Notes under the pieces: model-generated
Told to the model about the DNA's origin: nothing
The model's database searches: none
What the model saw: only the letters and a program-made list of their open reading frames with translations
Part shown: one piece after another, positions 41,206 to 52,504 of the stretch
Position numbering within the stretch: the stretch's first letter is position 1
Layout: every line of letters begins with the position of its first letter
Assembly (NCBI GenBank): GCA_026315105.1
Contig: CM048750.1
Location: 265,537,151-265,601,150 of the forward strand
Direction: 5' to 3'
Length of the DNA: 64,000 bases
Origin: Locusta migratoria
Lineage: Eukaryota; Arthropoda; Insecta; Orthoptera; Acrididae
Translations under genes and position numbers: made by a program

Positions 41206-43833
41206 GAAACGCAATCACGTACCTTGTCCGAACGAAACCCTAATAAATAAAAAAGATTGTTTTTCGAAACTTGGTAAAAAAACCTTAATAAGCTCAACAA
41301 GGTGGATAACAATTAAAATTATGGAGTCCGGCAATTCTTTAAAGGTAACTGTCTGCGAAAGGAAGATCAGCACTCTAGGTTTAACTAGTGAATCCTAACT
41401 ACAGTCATGTTCAGTAAAAACGTAACACTTTGGAAGAAAAGTGATAGGAAATTCACATTCACTGGACATGTACCCTAGTATATTATGCAGAAATGATTGG
41501 CATGTCAGTGTGGCCGGTGAGGATTGTAGGTAAACATCGATTTCGCGACACACCATCACCTTCCGGTTTAAAAGTGTCCCAATGTTTGTAAATTTAAGAG
41601 ACGAAACGACTAGGTCCGTACTTTCACAAGTTACTTTAACTTATGAGAACAGACACAAAGCCCACCTTCCCGTAAAATATTAAAGAGGCTCTCGTTATCG
41701 ATATAAAATGAAGGTAATGGATCAAAGTGACTCGATAGAGCAGGTAAACTATTTACGGTACAGCGGGACTAATTGAATAGAGGCGCTGTATGAATAATTA
41801 ATTGTAAGCTTTTATGCAAGCACCGCAACAGCATCAAAGTGGAGATATCAATAAGGGAGTGTTTCTTGTTGTCGGAGGTTTTATCTATCTAGTGAACACG
41901 TCCATTTCTTTTTCTGACTCCAGAAATTTACACAAGATTTTGAACCGAGCCCGCGCTGCAGGAGTAAGGAAATTGGTTTTAATTTGGTGACTGTGTGTAA
42001 ATTTTATCCCTCTCCTTCGTCTACCGATTGTCTGCAAAGCTAATTGGGTTAATTGCATACAGCAGACTGGCCTGGATAATTCAGGCACCTAATCTCCAAG
42101 TACGGCTCCCTACAGCATTACAATGATACGGTTTTGAGCCCTGAATCATGATCTTTAATCAACAGATTGAAACACGGATAACGTGTTAATATTAGTAAGG
42201 AGTAACATCAAGGCAAGGGGCGGACATCGGATGACCTGGTAACCACAGCAGTAAAGTAAGCCTAGGGGTATTTTCAGGGAGCAATCCGTCCAAACTTGAA
42301 ATGGAAACAGTTAGGTAGCCTTTTTAAACATATTTATTGCTTCAGAAAGTCACGGAACAGTGAAACAGTTAAACAACATCAAAGTAAAAAAAAATTACTA
42401 TTTGCCTTGGCTTTCAGATACTGACATTTGGCTCTGTAGTTAAATTTAATTACAAACAGGAAAATTATAGATTGAAAATCTTAAACCTACAAGATCTCTT
42501 ACGCATAAGGTAGGACTTGTATCCCTACTATAAAGGGGAAGGAAGGATATTTCAATAATTTGTAGCCTAGCAACCAATCACATGCAAAGTTTACCGTATA
42601 CGCTGCAATAGAACTGGTATAGAGATATGTTAGCTTGAGAACAGGTTGATATCTAGTGAACAGGACGATATACTGAGATTTGTTAAATTAGCATGCCTTC
42701 CAAAATAGATTGCCAAATAATGACACGTAATATGAACTACTCACAACGTCAATGAAAATTCTAAGTGTAAAACCGCGAACTGAAATATTAACAAAATCAA
42801 CAGGCTTTCTGGCCACAAAGTAATTATTTATTGTTAAATTAACATCTTTTCCAAAATATTGCAATGAAGAGACTTATTCGAGATCAAACGAATACAAGTC
42901 TCCAAGAAAACAGTTACACCTTTCTTCGGTAGTGTGGCTGGGCGGCGACATGGTTTGGTTTGTGACTGGGGCGACAGTTTTGTTGATTTCGTTTTATATT
43001 AGGGTTTTAACTTGCGACTTTTAAGCTGTAAATTATATCTTAATTACCACCGTTGTATTGGATATATAGGTTCAAAATTGTATTTGTCACCTAAATATGA
43101 AAATTCAGTTGGTAGCCCTGGTACTTCTTCGCAGTTAATAAAATTTATATCTTTGTTGAATTTTTCACTGTAAATATTGGTTCTGGATTTCATTATAAGT
43201 GAAGACCTATTTTATTGTTTGAGCATGAAAATCTGTTTCTCAGGGGCTGATATTTAATAAACCAAAGAATAAAAATTTGAATCATTGAGTCCTGGTAGTT
43301 CAGATAATTTGACGCCCATCACAAAGATAATGTTTTTGCTTGATCCTTTTCCTTTATAGAATTATTCTTTAGAAAATTTCACCATACGTTTCTCCTACCA
43401 CTACTGTTAGATATATTCCTTCACTTTTAGAATACGCTGGGACAATATTAGGGGACTAAATACTCGAGTAACTTTTTTAAGATTCATAAATTCTGTAGTC
43501 TGAAATCAATGGTTACATTCATAACACCTTCACAGTATACAAGTTCACAATTCGTTATTATTTTTGTCAAAGTTTGATTGTATTAATCTATTTGGAATGT
43601 TCCTCAGTTTATTACGGGAGGCAGAAGTTTCTAATTTTCCGTCCTAGCCTATCCCGATCAAAGTCCAAAGATAATGTTCACTTTCGCTTATGATCACGAT
43701 ATGAAAGTTTATATTAAAGTTTAAATACTTTTTCGGGTTTTTTACTATCTTGGAATTTAACCCGTATAATATTTTAGATAAGCACTGAGAGCTCGTTACA
43801 TAGAGAGCTGAGCACATAGAGAAAGCTAAACAC

Positions 43834-43834
<1 letters not shown>
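41206..43834. other. No gene seen
   Basis: AT-rich sequence without sustained frames. A worn SINE tail is likely at 41580-41665 (AATGTTTGTAAATTTAAGAG, minus). Confidence 0.4.

Positions 43835-43895
<61 letters not shown>
43835..43895. repeat. (GA)n microsatellite
   Basis: About 30 uninterrupted AG dinucleotides, preceded by the related words CATAGAGAGCTGAGCACATAGAGAAAGC. Confidence 0.95.
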
Positions 43896-43897
<2 letters not shown>

Positions 43898-44850
43898 ACT
43901 CAACTGCGGGTACTATTTATAATAGAAATCTGACAAATGATCTCTGATATACGAGATGTTTTGACCTAAGTATTCCCTAGATACTATTACTCTGAATTGC
44001 GCTGATATAATTTGAATTTACTTAAAATTTTGAAAAATGAGAAAATTCTGCCTCTTAACAAAATATTAAAATTACGTAACGATGAAATAGGTCGGAATAC
44101 CGTGATTCTAATGCTATGGTCGTGATGTGGTGTTACAGTAGCAAACGTCTTAAAATAATTAATTTTGTCAACCAAAATACTGATAAATTTGCAGGAACTT
44201 GAATTTACTAAACCGTTGCAACAGAGTTTGAACTGACGGGCCTAATTATAAATAAAACCTCCGTACTTCACCACAGTGGAACCAGCATCTACGGCACTCT
44301 CCCGTCACGTCCGTGTCCTCCAAGGTCCCAGCATGGCCTCCTCGGAGCCCTTGTTCGCATGCCAACCGAGTCTGGTTTTCGCGCCAAGTATGCCTATTGG
44401 CTGAAGGCCTTCCTGCCAAAGCTCAGCGCCTAAGGTGCACCCAACGAACTAGCCATCGCTTGCTACAGGCATTAGCTGTTCGAGTTTTCAAACTAACCCA
44501 TCTCTCAGCTCTCCAATACCAGTTGTTTGACATCACCACCACCCCTGTTCAATCCAGCATACCCAAATCTCGTCCTAGGAAAGGTCGGGAAGAATAAGGA
44601 AAGCATGATACAAGTCTGAAAATATGATGGAGTTAAAATAAAGCAGATTCCATTCTCATATCCTTGGGTGAACGAAACAAGTTAAAAAGGCCTCACGGCC
44701 GACTGATCACCTAAATATGTGCCACTTCCAATGGCAAGTGAACAAGTTTGATTTTAAAACTATTTAAACGACAGTACCGTTTCAATTTATTTAAAGTGTA
44801 CAAGGTAAGTGGCTGACAACCGATATGGTATTCACTACTGATTAGCAGCA
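43896..44850. other. No assigned gene
   Basis: A GC-richer island at 44280-44590 has an open plus frame (94 codons from 44313; rich in Ser, Pro and Leu) without a known domain. Splice-site-like ends are not evident. Confidence 0.3.
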
Positions 44851-45020
44851 GCTGAGGCGCTCCAGTCACGGTCTGCACGGCCACTACGGTCGGGGGTTCG
44901 AATACCCCCTCGGGCATGGATATTTGTGCCGTCCTTAGTATAAGGTAGTTCGTAAGTAGTTTGTAAGTTTAGGGACTGATGATCCCGTAGTTAAGTCCCA
45001 TAAGCTTAACAAACATTTGA
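44851..45020 (+). mobile_element. SINE, family A, 5'-truncated
   Basis: Starts inside the head at GCTGAGGCGCTCCAGTCACG; B box, central module and ACAAACATTTGA end are present. Confidence 0.85.
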
Positions 45021-45299
45021 TTTTTGAAGACAAGAAAGCCGTGAAATGAGTTTAGGCATGATACTGGGTTCTCCCTACGCCACATTGCTGACTTGTGCTG
45101 TCATGTGTCAGAGCATTGGGGAACTACTTCACTATAGCGGTTAAGTGTACTTTGGGACTATTTGAATAACTACGAACGGGGATTTATGTGTAGTGGTGGA
45201 AAACTGACTGAATATGAGGTAAAGTGAATTAGTGCATTTACAAAAAGATTTTATGTTTTGTATTACTATTGTGATTAATTATTCATTCTTTTCCTTGAG

Positions 45300-45690
45300 A
45301 TGGTGAGAACCTATAAGCAGAAAAGACTGAATACAGTGGAATGAGCAGTCGGTGAAGGATACAGTTGAAATAGCGATCAAAGGAATATCACTATTAGAAG
45401 CCAGTAAAACTTATGGAGCGTCATAAACGAGTTTTTACCGATGTTATCAAAAAGAAGAGTATGAAGTTATGGGTAACAGTAATCTTTTACCAAAAAGTGC
45501 CAGCGATGTTGTGTCTGTAAATGATTCTGAAGAAGAGGCTATGGAATGGAAATGTGGTCTCTGACAGGCAAAATATTCACGCGTTGCAGATGAACGTGAA
45601 TGCATATGATGCATTGCTATCATGAATACTGTGTCGGTACGAGAGGTCGTAAGCAATTTGTCTGTGAATGCTGCAGGTAATTTACTAGAA
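45300..45690 (+). pseudogene. Pogo/Tigger-like transposase N-terminus (tentative)
   Basis: From ATG 45300 the frames give MVRTYKQKRLNTVE and, after a shift, TVEIAIKGISLLEASKTYGA and SFYRCYQKEEYEVM. This resembles the pipsqueak-type helix-turn-helix (repeated A-G-S-A-YG pattern) at the N-terminus of pogo-class transposases and related CENP-B-like proteins. A DDE core is not found downstream, and stops interrupt the frame. Confidence 0.45.
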
Positions 45691-46019
45691 CAGAAACATT
45701 TGATAACGGCTGCATTCCAATAATGTGAAATTACTTTTGTAATAATTAATGTTATTAGTGATAATGAGTATTAAATAGAAATTAGCTTATTTTCAGATAA
45801 CATTCCCTGTAATCTAGTTGTGTATCTGCCCATAATTTACCTTAAATATGCGCGGTCACTATCCGAATAGCTCCATCGAAATGTACTTTATGCATTCGGG
45901 AGGGTAACAGCTTAAGATAAATGTTTGACACTCGTATAGAACCACCTTTCATCAGTAGGATAAGTTTACCTATAGAAGTCATACTAAATGCTTAAAACAA
46001 AAATTAAATCAATAATTTT

Positions 46020-46975
46020 CCGGAAACATTTGATCTCTCTCTGTCGTTCTCAATCCGAAGATTGGTTGGCAACAATTCTCCTCCTCCACACTTTTCTGTT
46101 CTCGGATAGTCTCTTCATCTTCTGATTTTATTCCAGTCCTATATATTTTTGAATCTGTTTCAAGTACTGCAATCTGGGTCTTCCTCTGCCTCGTTTTACT
46201 TCTACCATTACTTCCATAACATCGAATATAAACTCATTGTGCCTATACAGATGACCTTTTGTCTCTTCTCTTCATTATCGTCTTGAAAACTGCTATCGGC
46301 CTCGGTAGCCGAGCGAGCTGCGGCGCGCCAGTCAGTCTGCACTGCCGCTACGGTCGGGGGTTCGAATCCCCCCCTCGGGCATGGATGTTTAAGTCGTATT
46401 TAGTTTAAGGTAGTTCATATGTAGTTTGTAAGTTTAGGGACTAATGACCCGCAGTTAAGTCCCTTAAGCTTAACAAACAATTGAACATTTTGAAAAGTGC
46501 TCTTTTTCCGCGGATTCTTGTAAGAACTACTTCGTTTGTCATCTTTGTCGTCCAAGGTTTTTTTTTTTTGCGCCGAACATAACAATTCAAATGCTTCTAG
46601 TCTTCTCTTGTCGCAAATGCAGTGTCCCAGTTACGGAGCCATACAATGCCACACTCCACACATAGCATTTTATAAATGCTTTTTTGGTCTCTTCGTTTAT
46701 ATTTCTTGATGTAAGAAGCATCCGTTTAGTGTTGAAGGTTATTTTAGCTTGAGGTATTCTGCTTTTTATGTCTGCTGAACTTTTACCATCAGGTGTGATT
46801 TACTTCCAAAGCAAGTGAATATATTAACTTGTTTCAATGATACATCGTTAAGTTTAATGTCATTTGTAATTAATGTCAGTTGCAATTTACTCGCGGCTGC
46901 ATACCAAGATCTGTGTCTTCTTTGTGTTCATTTTCTTGTCATATTTATATGGCAGGATCTCATTCATCTCCTCTA
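46020..46975 (-). mobile_element. C-terminal half of a second split LINE
   Basis: Minus strand from 46975 leftwards: YDKKMNTKKTQILVCSRE (post-YADD thumb), TFNTKRMLLTSRNINEET-like block, KCYVWSVALYGS-like block, RRLEAFELLC and, beyond the SINE, TRQRKTQIAVLETDSK and GIKSEDEETI in shifting frames. This is the region following RT in LINEs of the EMW-RRML type. The RT itself lies at 50691-51120 on the same strand, and the two pieces meet at neighbouring residues (LQKELL / NEILPYKY). Confidence 0.7.
46295..46489 (+). mobile_element. SINE, family A-like, full length
   Basis: TTGAAAACTGCT (46283-46294) and TTGAAAAGTGCT (46490-46501) are a 12-bp target duplication with one difference. The head has a shortened A-box arm (CTCGGTAGCCGAGCGAGCTG). 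Confidence 0.9.
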
Positions 46976-47125
46976 TATATAAAAATTGTATGTTGGTTTG
47001 TGTGTCTGTTTCAAAATCTCAAATAGTGCTTCGCCGATTGAGCTCCAAATTTGTCACAATGTTGAACTGTAACTCAGGAAGGTTTTTAGATACCTATTTA
47101 TTTAAAATATTACACTTAACCGATG

Positions 47126-47163
<38 letters not shown>

Positions 47164-47210
47164 CATCGGTTAAGTGTAATATTTTAAATAAATAGGTATC
47201 TAAAAACCTT

Positions 47211-47275
<65 letters not shown>

Positions 47276-47391
47276 CATCGGTTAAGTGTAATATTTTAAA
47301 TAAATAGGTATCTAAAAACCTTCCTGAGTTACAGTTCAACATTGTGACAAATTTGGAGCTCAATCGGCGAAGCACTATTTGAGATTTTGAG

Positions 47392-47475
<84 letters not shown>

Positions 47476-48110
47476 AAAATAGGTATGTAAAAACATGTGA
47501 GTATTCCAGCAGTATCCAGTAGTATTCCAGTTGTATCAATATTTCAGAGCATTCCTTCAAGAACTTTCGGAGATATAAGATTTTGAATATAACACTAAAC
47601 ATGTTCTAAGTTAGAGTTCTAAGACGAGATACAGTAAGGGTAGGCAATGACGAAGAGATGGAGAAGAAATACACATGTTCATTTTTTTTTAAATTCTAAC
47701 CAAGACGCCAAATAACAAATTTTGTAGTTCAGGCTTCATAACTGACTTAATAGCATCATTTTTGAAAAATCTTTTCATCCCCTGTTTCACCCCCTTTATA
47801 CCTGATTTTCAGAAAAAGTCGAAAGATGCCCTTTTTAAATTCTAACCAAGAATCCGTATACCAATTTATGTAGGTCTAGCTTCAAAACTGACTTGATAAC
47901 AGCGTATTTTCAAAGAACTTTTCATGGCATGTTTCACCAACTTTGTGACGGAATATCGAAAAATCTGTTCTTAAGCGACGTCAGCGATGTAAAATGAATA
48001 CTGTCTGCAAATTTCAAATTTTTATCATCAGTAGTTTTGGCTGAGTGATTTAATCAGTCAGTGCGTCAGTCAGGCGGAACATTACCTTTTGTATGTAGAT
48101 CTTACGCATT
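46976..48110. repeat. Repeat element with ~150-bp tandem units, left part of the LINE-splitting insert
   Basis: Begins CTCTATATATAAAAATTGTA and contains the palindrome of 47011-47390. From ~47690 it has units of the same ~150-bp family as at 49.7-50.7 kb (TTCATCCCCTGTTTCACCCCC; CTTCAAAACTGACTTGATAA). It ends with a GTCAGT run near 48056-48075. Non-coding. Confidence 0.65.
47011..47390. repeat. Three-armed (TA)n-linked palindrome
   Basis: Arm L 47011-47130 and arm R 47271-47390 are reverse complements over ~120 bp without a mismatch that I can find. Between them lies a partial copy of R (47161-47213, 53 bp). TA tracts at 47128-47162, 47214-47272 and 47396-47473 separate or end the arms. Confidence 0.9.
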
Positions 48111-49710
48111 ACAAGCTGTTGCGATCTCTCTCGAAGGTGTTTTACGCTGTGAGCTGTGTTATATACTATTACCAGAGCTTATGCTATTGGTTGCTCGATT
48201 AAATTTCACTTATGGCATCAACAGCGCAGAGTAGTAATGTTGGCAACGAAATGTTCAGCTTACAAGGATAATTGATTTATTGACCGAACAGTGGTTCTTA
48301 CAAGAACATATTGACCACAGAGCAGGAACTGCATTAAATAGCTATATTATGGTCAACAAAACGATTCCTTCTATGTCATGGGTTTTCCAAAGAGCTCTGA
48401 CGGTTTTTTCTAACCTTAGTGATTGACTTCGTGACCAACACGGAAGAATTTGCCACTCAATGTACGTGATTGTGTTCATTTGGCGATCCCTGCCAACTTC
48501 AGCACACTAGGCTGCCGCTACCATAAGTATAAGTCCTGCCATTTACTGGACAAGGAAAAAATGTGCAAAATATAATATTGATTTATATTCAACTGTTTAG
48601 TGTATGTCTTAGCGTCTTAGACAATATCAAAATTTTATTAGTGCATCAAGTAGAATCTTCAAAATAGTATGTAAGCGAGTTTTCAAAAATGTCCAGAGAT
48701 TTTGGCAACATCAGCCGCAGACGTAAGTGAAATTTTACCGAAATCATTATACAAATACATCAACATGAAAAATGTCGTATCGATTTTCGATTATAATTTT
48801 ACAAGGAGGTCAGTGAAACTTGCATAATTCAAAGGACGTTTTGCCACAGATGCGTGCAAAACGAAAATCATGTGTATACCAAGCCATTAAGAGAGGCAAA
48901 AGGAAGCAGATGTTTTCAAATGTATAACTCTCATCACGCTTTACATTATCCAGCCATAGTCTACCAACTGCCAAATAAGTGAGCGTCGAAAAGTGAAGTG
49001 ATACCAACTTCTACCTTGTGTACCGGTCAGGAACTAAGGTAAAAATGCTACACTAAAGTAACAACTTTTCGTAGAAACTCATTTCAGGTACGTTCATGTT
49101 TAATAGTTAATTTTTAGTGGAAATCAAAACACCATAGAAACGAATTTTGAACAAATCATTAATGGGCGTCGTTATTTAATTTAATTTTATGTAACAGTAA
49201 CTTAGTTTCCAACAGATAACACATAATTTGAAGCAATTACCTAATTTTTAATTTCTTCATTTTAATTAGGTACGACGAGCGAAAGACGTTACGGGCATAG
49301 AAATAGATGGAGAAGGAGATGGAAGATGGAAGGAAGGAAAGGAGTGATGAACAGAGGCCAGGGATTAGATAGTGGGAGGATTAAGAGGTAGATAGTGGGG
49401 AAACAGTAAATAGACATAGCGGATGGCAAATAGATGGAAAGAATGTAGAAAACAATAGCTTTTTACTGAGATGAATTATACGTCACGTGGTACAGAGTCG
49501 GTAAACTGATCTGTATGTTTGTGGAGAAAATGAACGACAAATAATGTAATCGGTTTAAAAAAATGAGTATCTGCGTAACTATATTTTTATAACTTTCTGT
49601 TCACATAGCAACAGTAGTCCAACGAACGATATTGATTGATATTTTGAAGCATTCTCTTGATGATTTGATGCTCATATGAGTTACAGTACTTCCTTTTCTA
49701 TTTATTTCAT
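48111..49710. other. No gene seen; purine-rich stretch
   Basis: AT-rich, with a purine-rich segment at 49295-49445 (GATGGAAGATGGAAGGAAGG). No coding frame of note. Confidence 0.4.
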
Positions 49711-50690
49711 ACTAGCTGAACCCCCGCTGCTTCGCATGCGTAGGCTGGTTGGTCTGCACCAGTTGTTTCTTTTTAATACTGATGAAGAATCCATATCTTA
49801 AGTTTCGTAGTTATAGATTGATATTTGAGTTAACAGTAACATATTTTTGAAAATCAATTTTTGCATCTCGTATTTCACCCCCTTATTGGTCGAATTTCCA
49901 AAAATACCAAAACATGCGTCTTTTAAATTCGAACCCCGAATGCAAATCCGAAAATTTGTAATTTTAACTTCAAAATTGCCTAAATAGCAACAGATTTTCG
50001 AAAAACACCCCCTCTCCAATTTAACCCCCTTGATGGTTGAATTTCCAAAAATACCGAAACACGTATTTTTTTTAAAATCATAACGAACAATACAAATACC
50101 AATGTTTGCAGCTATAGCTTCAAAATTGTCTTGACAACAAAGTATTTTCGAAAAGAATTTTTGATTCCCTCTTTTACCGCCTTAGTTTTTGAATTTCCAA
50201 AAATACCGAAACTCGTGTCTTTTTAGTCCTGATCAAGAGTCCATATCCTAAGTTTCGTAGTTATAGCATGAGATTTGAGTTAACAGCAACATATTTTTGA
50301 AAATCAATTTTTTGCATCACCTATTTTACCCCCTTATTTGTTGAGTTAAAAAAAAATGCCGAAACACTTGTCTTTTAAATTCGAACCCTGAATTAATATC
50401 CGAAATTTTGCAGTTCTAGCTTCAAAATTGCCTAAATAGCTACGTATTTTCAAAAAACGTTTCATCCCCTATTTCACCCCCTTACGGACGGAGTATCGAA
50501 AAATCGCCTCTTAAATGACGTCTACAGAGTAATATAAATACCGGACACAAATTTCAATTGTCTATCTTCAGTGGTTTGGGCTGGGCGATGATGAGTCAGT
50601 CAGTCAGTCACTCAATCAGGACACTTCCTTTTATATATAGAGAAGAGCTGAGAGTGAGCTACAGCGAAGCGTGGCCGGGTTCAGCTAGTT
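49711..50690. mobile_element. Non-autonomous repeat element with TIR-like ends and ~150-bp tandem units
   Basis: Ends ACTAGCTGAACCCCCGCTGC (49711) and, in complement, AACTAGCTGAACCCGGCCAC (from 50690) are inverted repeats. Inside are five units of ~150 bp starting near 49769, 49920, 50069, 50220 and 50373. Units 1 and 4 are most alike (AAGTTTCGTAGTTATAG), as are 2 and 5 (AAATTCGAACCC), giving an A-B-C-A-B order. A GTCA run (50598-50612) and TATATATAGAG stand near the right end. No coding. Class unknown to me. Confidence 0.65.
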
Positions 50691-51120
50691 CTTAATAATT
50701 CCTTTTGCAGATTTTCTTCGCTCTGTTCAATGATGGCTATGAAACCAGCAAACCTAATCATTTTAATTTCTACTTCATTGGTCTTAATTCCTTCCATAGA
50801 CTCTATATTCCTTATTCCCTCCTCAATTTACAAGTTGAAGAGCACTGGTGATAAACTGCATACTTGTCGTACTCCTAGCCTCTTGTATTTCACCATGTAT
50901 ATTTATAACCCATGTTTGATTTTGTTGTGTTGATGCCCTAACCGCGTGTCTCTGAAATCTAGACCAACATCAGTCATAATTTCCATCAGAATACTGCAAT
51001 TCACGTTATCGAAGGCTTCTTCCAAGACCAGAGGTCTTTTTTATGTCCAGCATTTTTACCATGATTTGTGTTAACATTAAAATAGCTTCTCTTGTTCCTC
51101 TAAATCTGATGTAAGTTTAA
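50691..51120 (-). mobile_element. RT half of the second split LINE
   Basis: Minus strand from 51115: FRGTREAILMLTQIMVKMLD, then broken palm with a VRQVCSLSPVLFNL block (near 50850-50890, normally VRQGCSLSP) and IEEGIRNIESMEGIKTNEVE. After that comes the catalytic box region (RFAGFIAIIEQSEENLQKEL), in which the expected YADD has decayed to FAGF. It ends where the 3.7-kb insert begins. Confidence 0.7.
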
Positions 51121-51829
51121 ATTAGTCTTATAGCCCCGCTGTACCCTAAAGTTGTTCCGAAGTGCTCGGGGCATAGTAACAATATGTGACTGGCAATCGA
51201 TTTTTACAAAACTCGTAAGCATCTCACTTGCCTAACGAAGTGAGAACTTCGTGGGCGAGAAGCGTCTGTAACCGCCGGTGGTAGCTTGTGGTCCTCTTAA
51301 CAGAGGCACCCCGCAAGAAGACCCGCTGGCGGTTCAGTAGATACTCCACGTCCCTCCGGGCAGCCAGCTAAATTACCAGTGGCCGGAAGGATACAGAGCA
51401 AAGCTGTAATTATTGTGCCCACATGGCAAAACGGTGCGCCAAACCGGCGCCCTCTCTACTCCGGACCGGAAATAAGGAGTCTGTGGCCGCTTTAGGCAAC
51501 CCAGCTATCCGCGCAGTCTGCGTCACAGAAATACGGCAATCCACACATCTGATGTTAGCTCATGTCTACTACTTCTCCAATGCGGAAGACATACTGAAAT
51601 TTCATCTAAAATTGAAAGCATAAAAACATCTTCTTTCTCGAGATATGTTTTTATATTGGATAGCAAGGAAAAAAAGGTGTTATCCGGATATTTATTTATT
51701 CCATATTCTTGTTAGTCCACCTCCCCTCTCTCTGTCCGCCTGTTCCTGCCACCTCTCTCTCTATTCATCTCCTCCTCCCCCAGAGGGACGGCACTACCTG
51801 GTAATTTCGGCAACTTCCCAACTGCACCG
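51121..51829. other. No assigned gene; CT-rich tract
   Basis: GC-richer 51230-51520 without a recognisable domain. The CT-rich tract 51715-51782 is preceded by ATATTTATTTATTCCATATT, similar to the arrangement near 29630. Confidence 0.35.
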
Positions 51830-52072
51830 CTGCCGCGAGTGGTCTTTGGCGCGCCAGTCACGGTCTGCATGACCGCTACGGTCCGGGGTTCGAATCCCCC
51901 ACCCCCCTCGGGCATGGATGTTTGTGTCGTCTTTAGTATAAGGTAGTTCATAAGTAGTTTGTAAGTTTAGGAACTGATGACCCTGTAGTTACGTTCCTTA
52001 CAACTCGTCCGCAGATCCTTTCTACGGCGCATTGCATTATGCATTGATGAACATGGACACACATTTGAACAT
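51830..52072 (+). mobile_element. SINE, family A-like, with inserted sequence before the tail
   Basis: Head, B box GGGTTCGAATCCCCC and central module are clear to ~52005. About 50 bp of foreign sequence then precede ACACATTTGAACATC. Confidence 0.75.
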
Positions 52073-52442
52073 CTCATGTAAATCAACTTCCCACCGCCAT
52101 AACATCCATCACCCACCACACAGCCATGTATTATGTACAGCGTGTGGTATCTGCCCCTGAAACTTTGAAGGGTTGTAGCTCCCAAACTAACAGTGATAGG
52201 AATGTAGTTTAAATTGATTTGGACGCAGCTGGTTTTAACGAATCCAATGCACGATAGAAAAAACTATTGTTCCATTTAAAAAACTATATCTTTGTGCTGT
52301 AACTCTTTGAAAAATGATACAATAAACTATGTTCATAGCTCCGCAGAAAGTGTAACATTTCTTGTGTTGACCTACCGCATAAAAATTTCCTGTCACCTAT
52401 TATTTTATAAGTTACAGAGGCAAACACACTTAGTGAAACACC

Positions 52443-52504
<62 letters not shown>

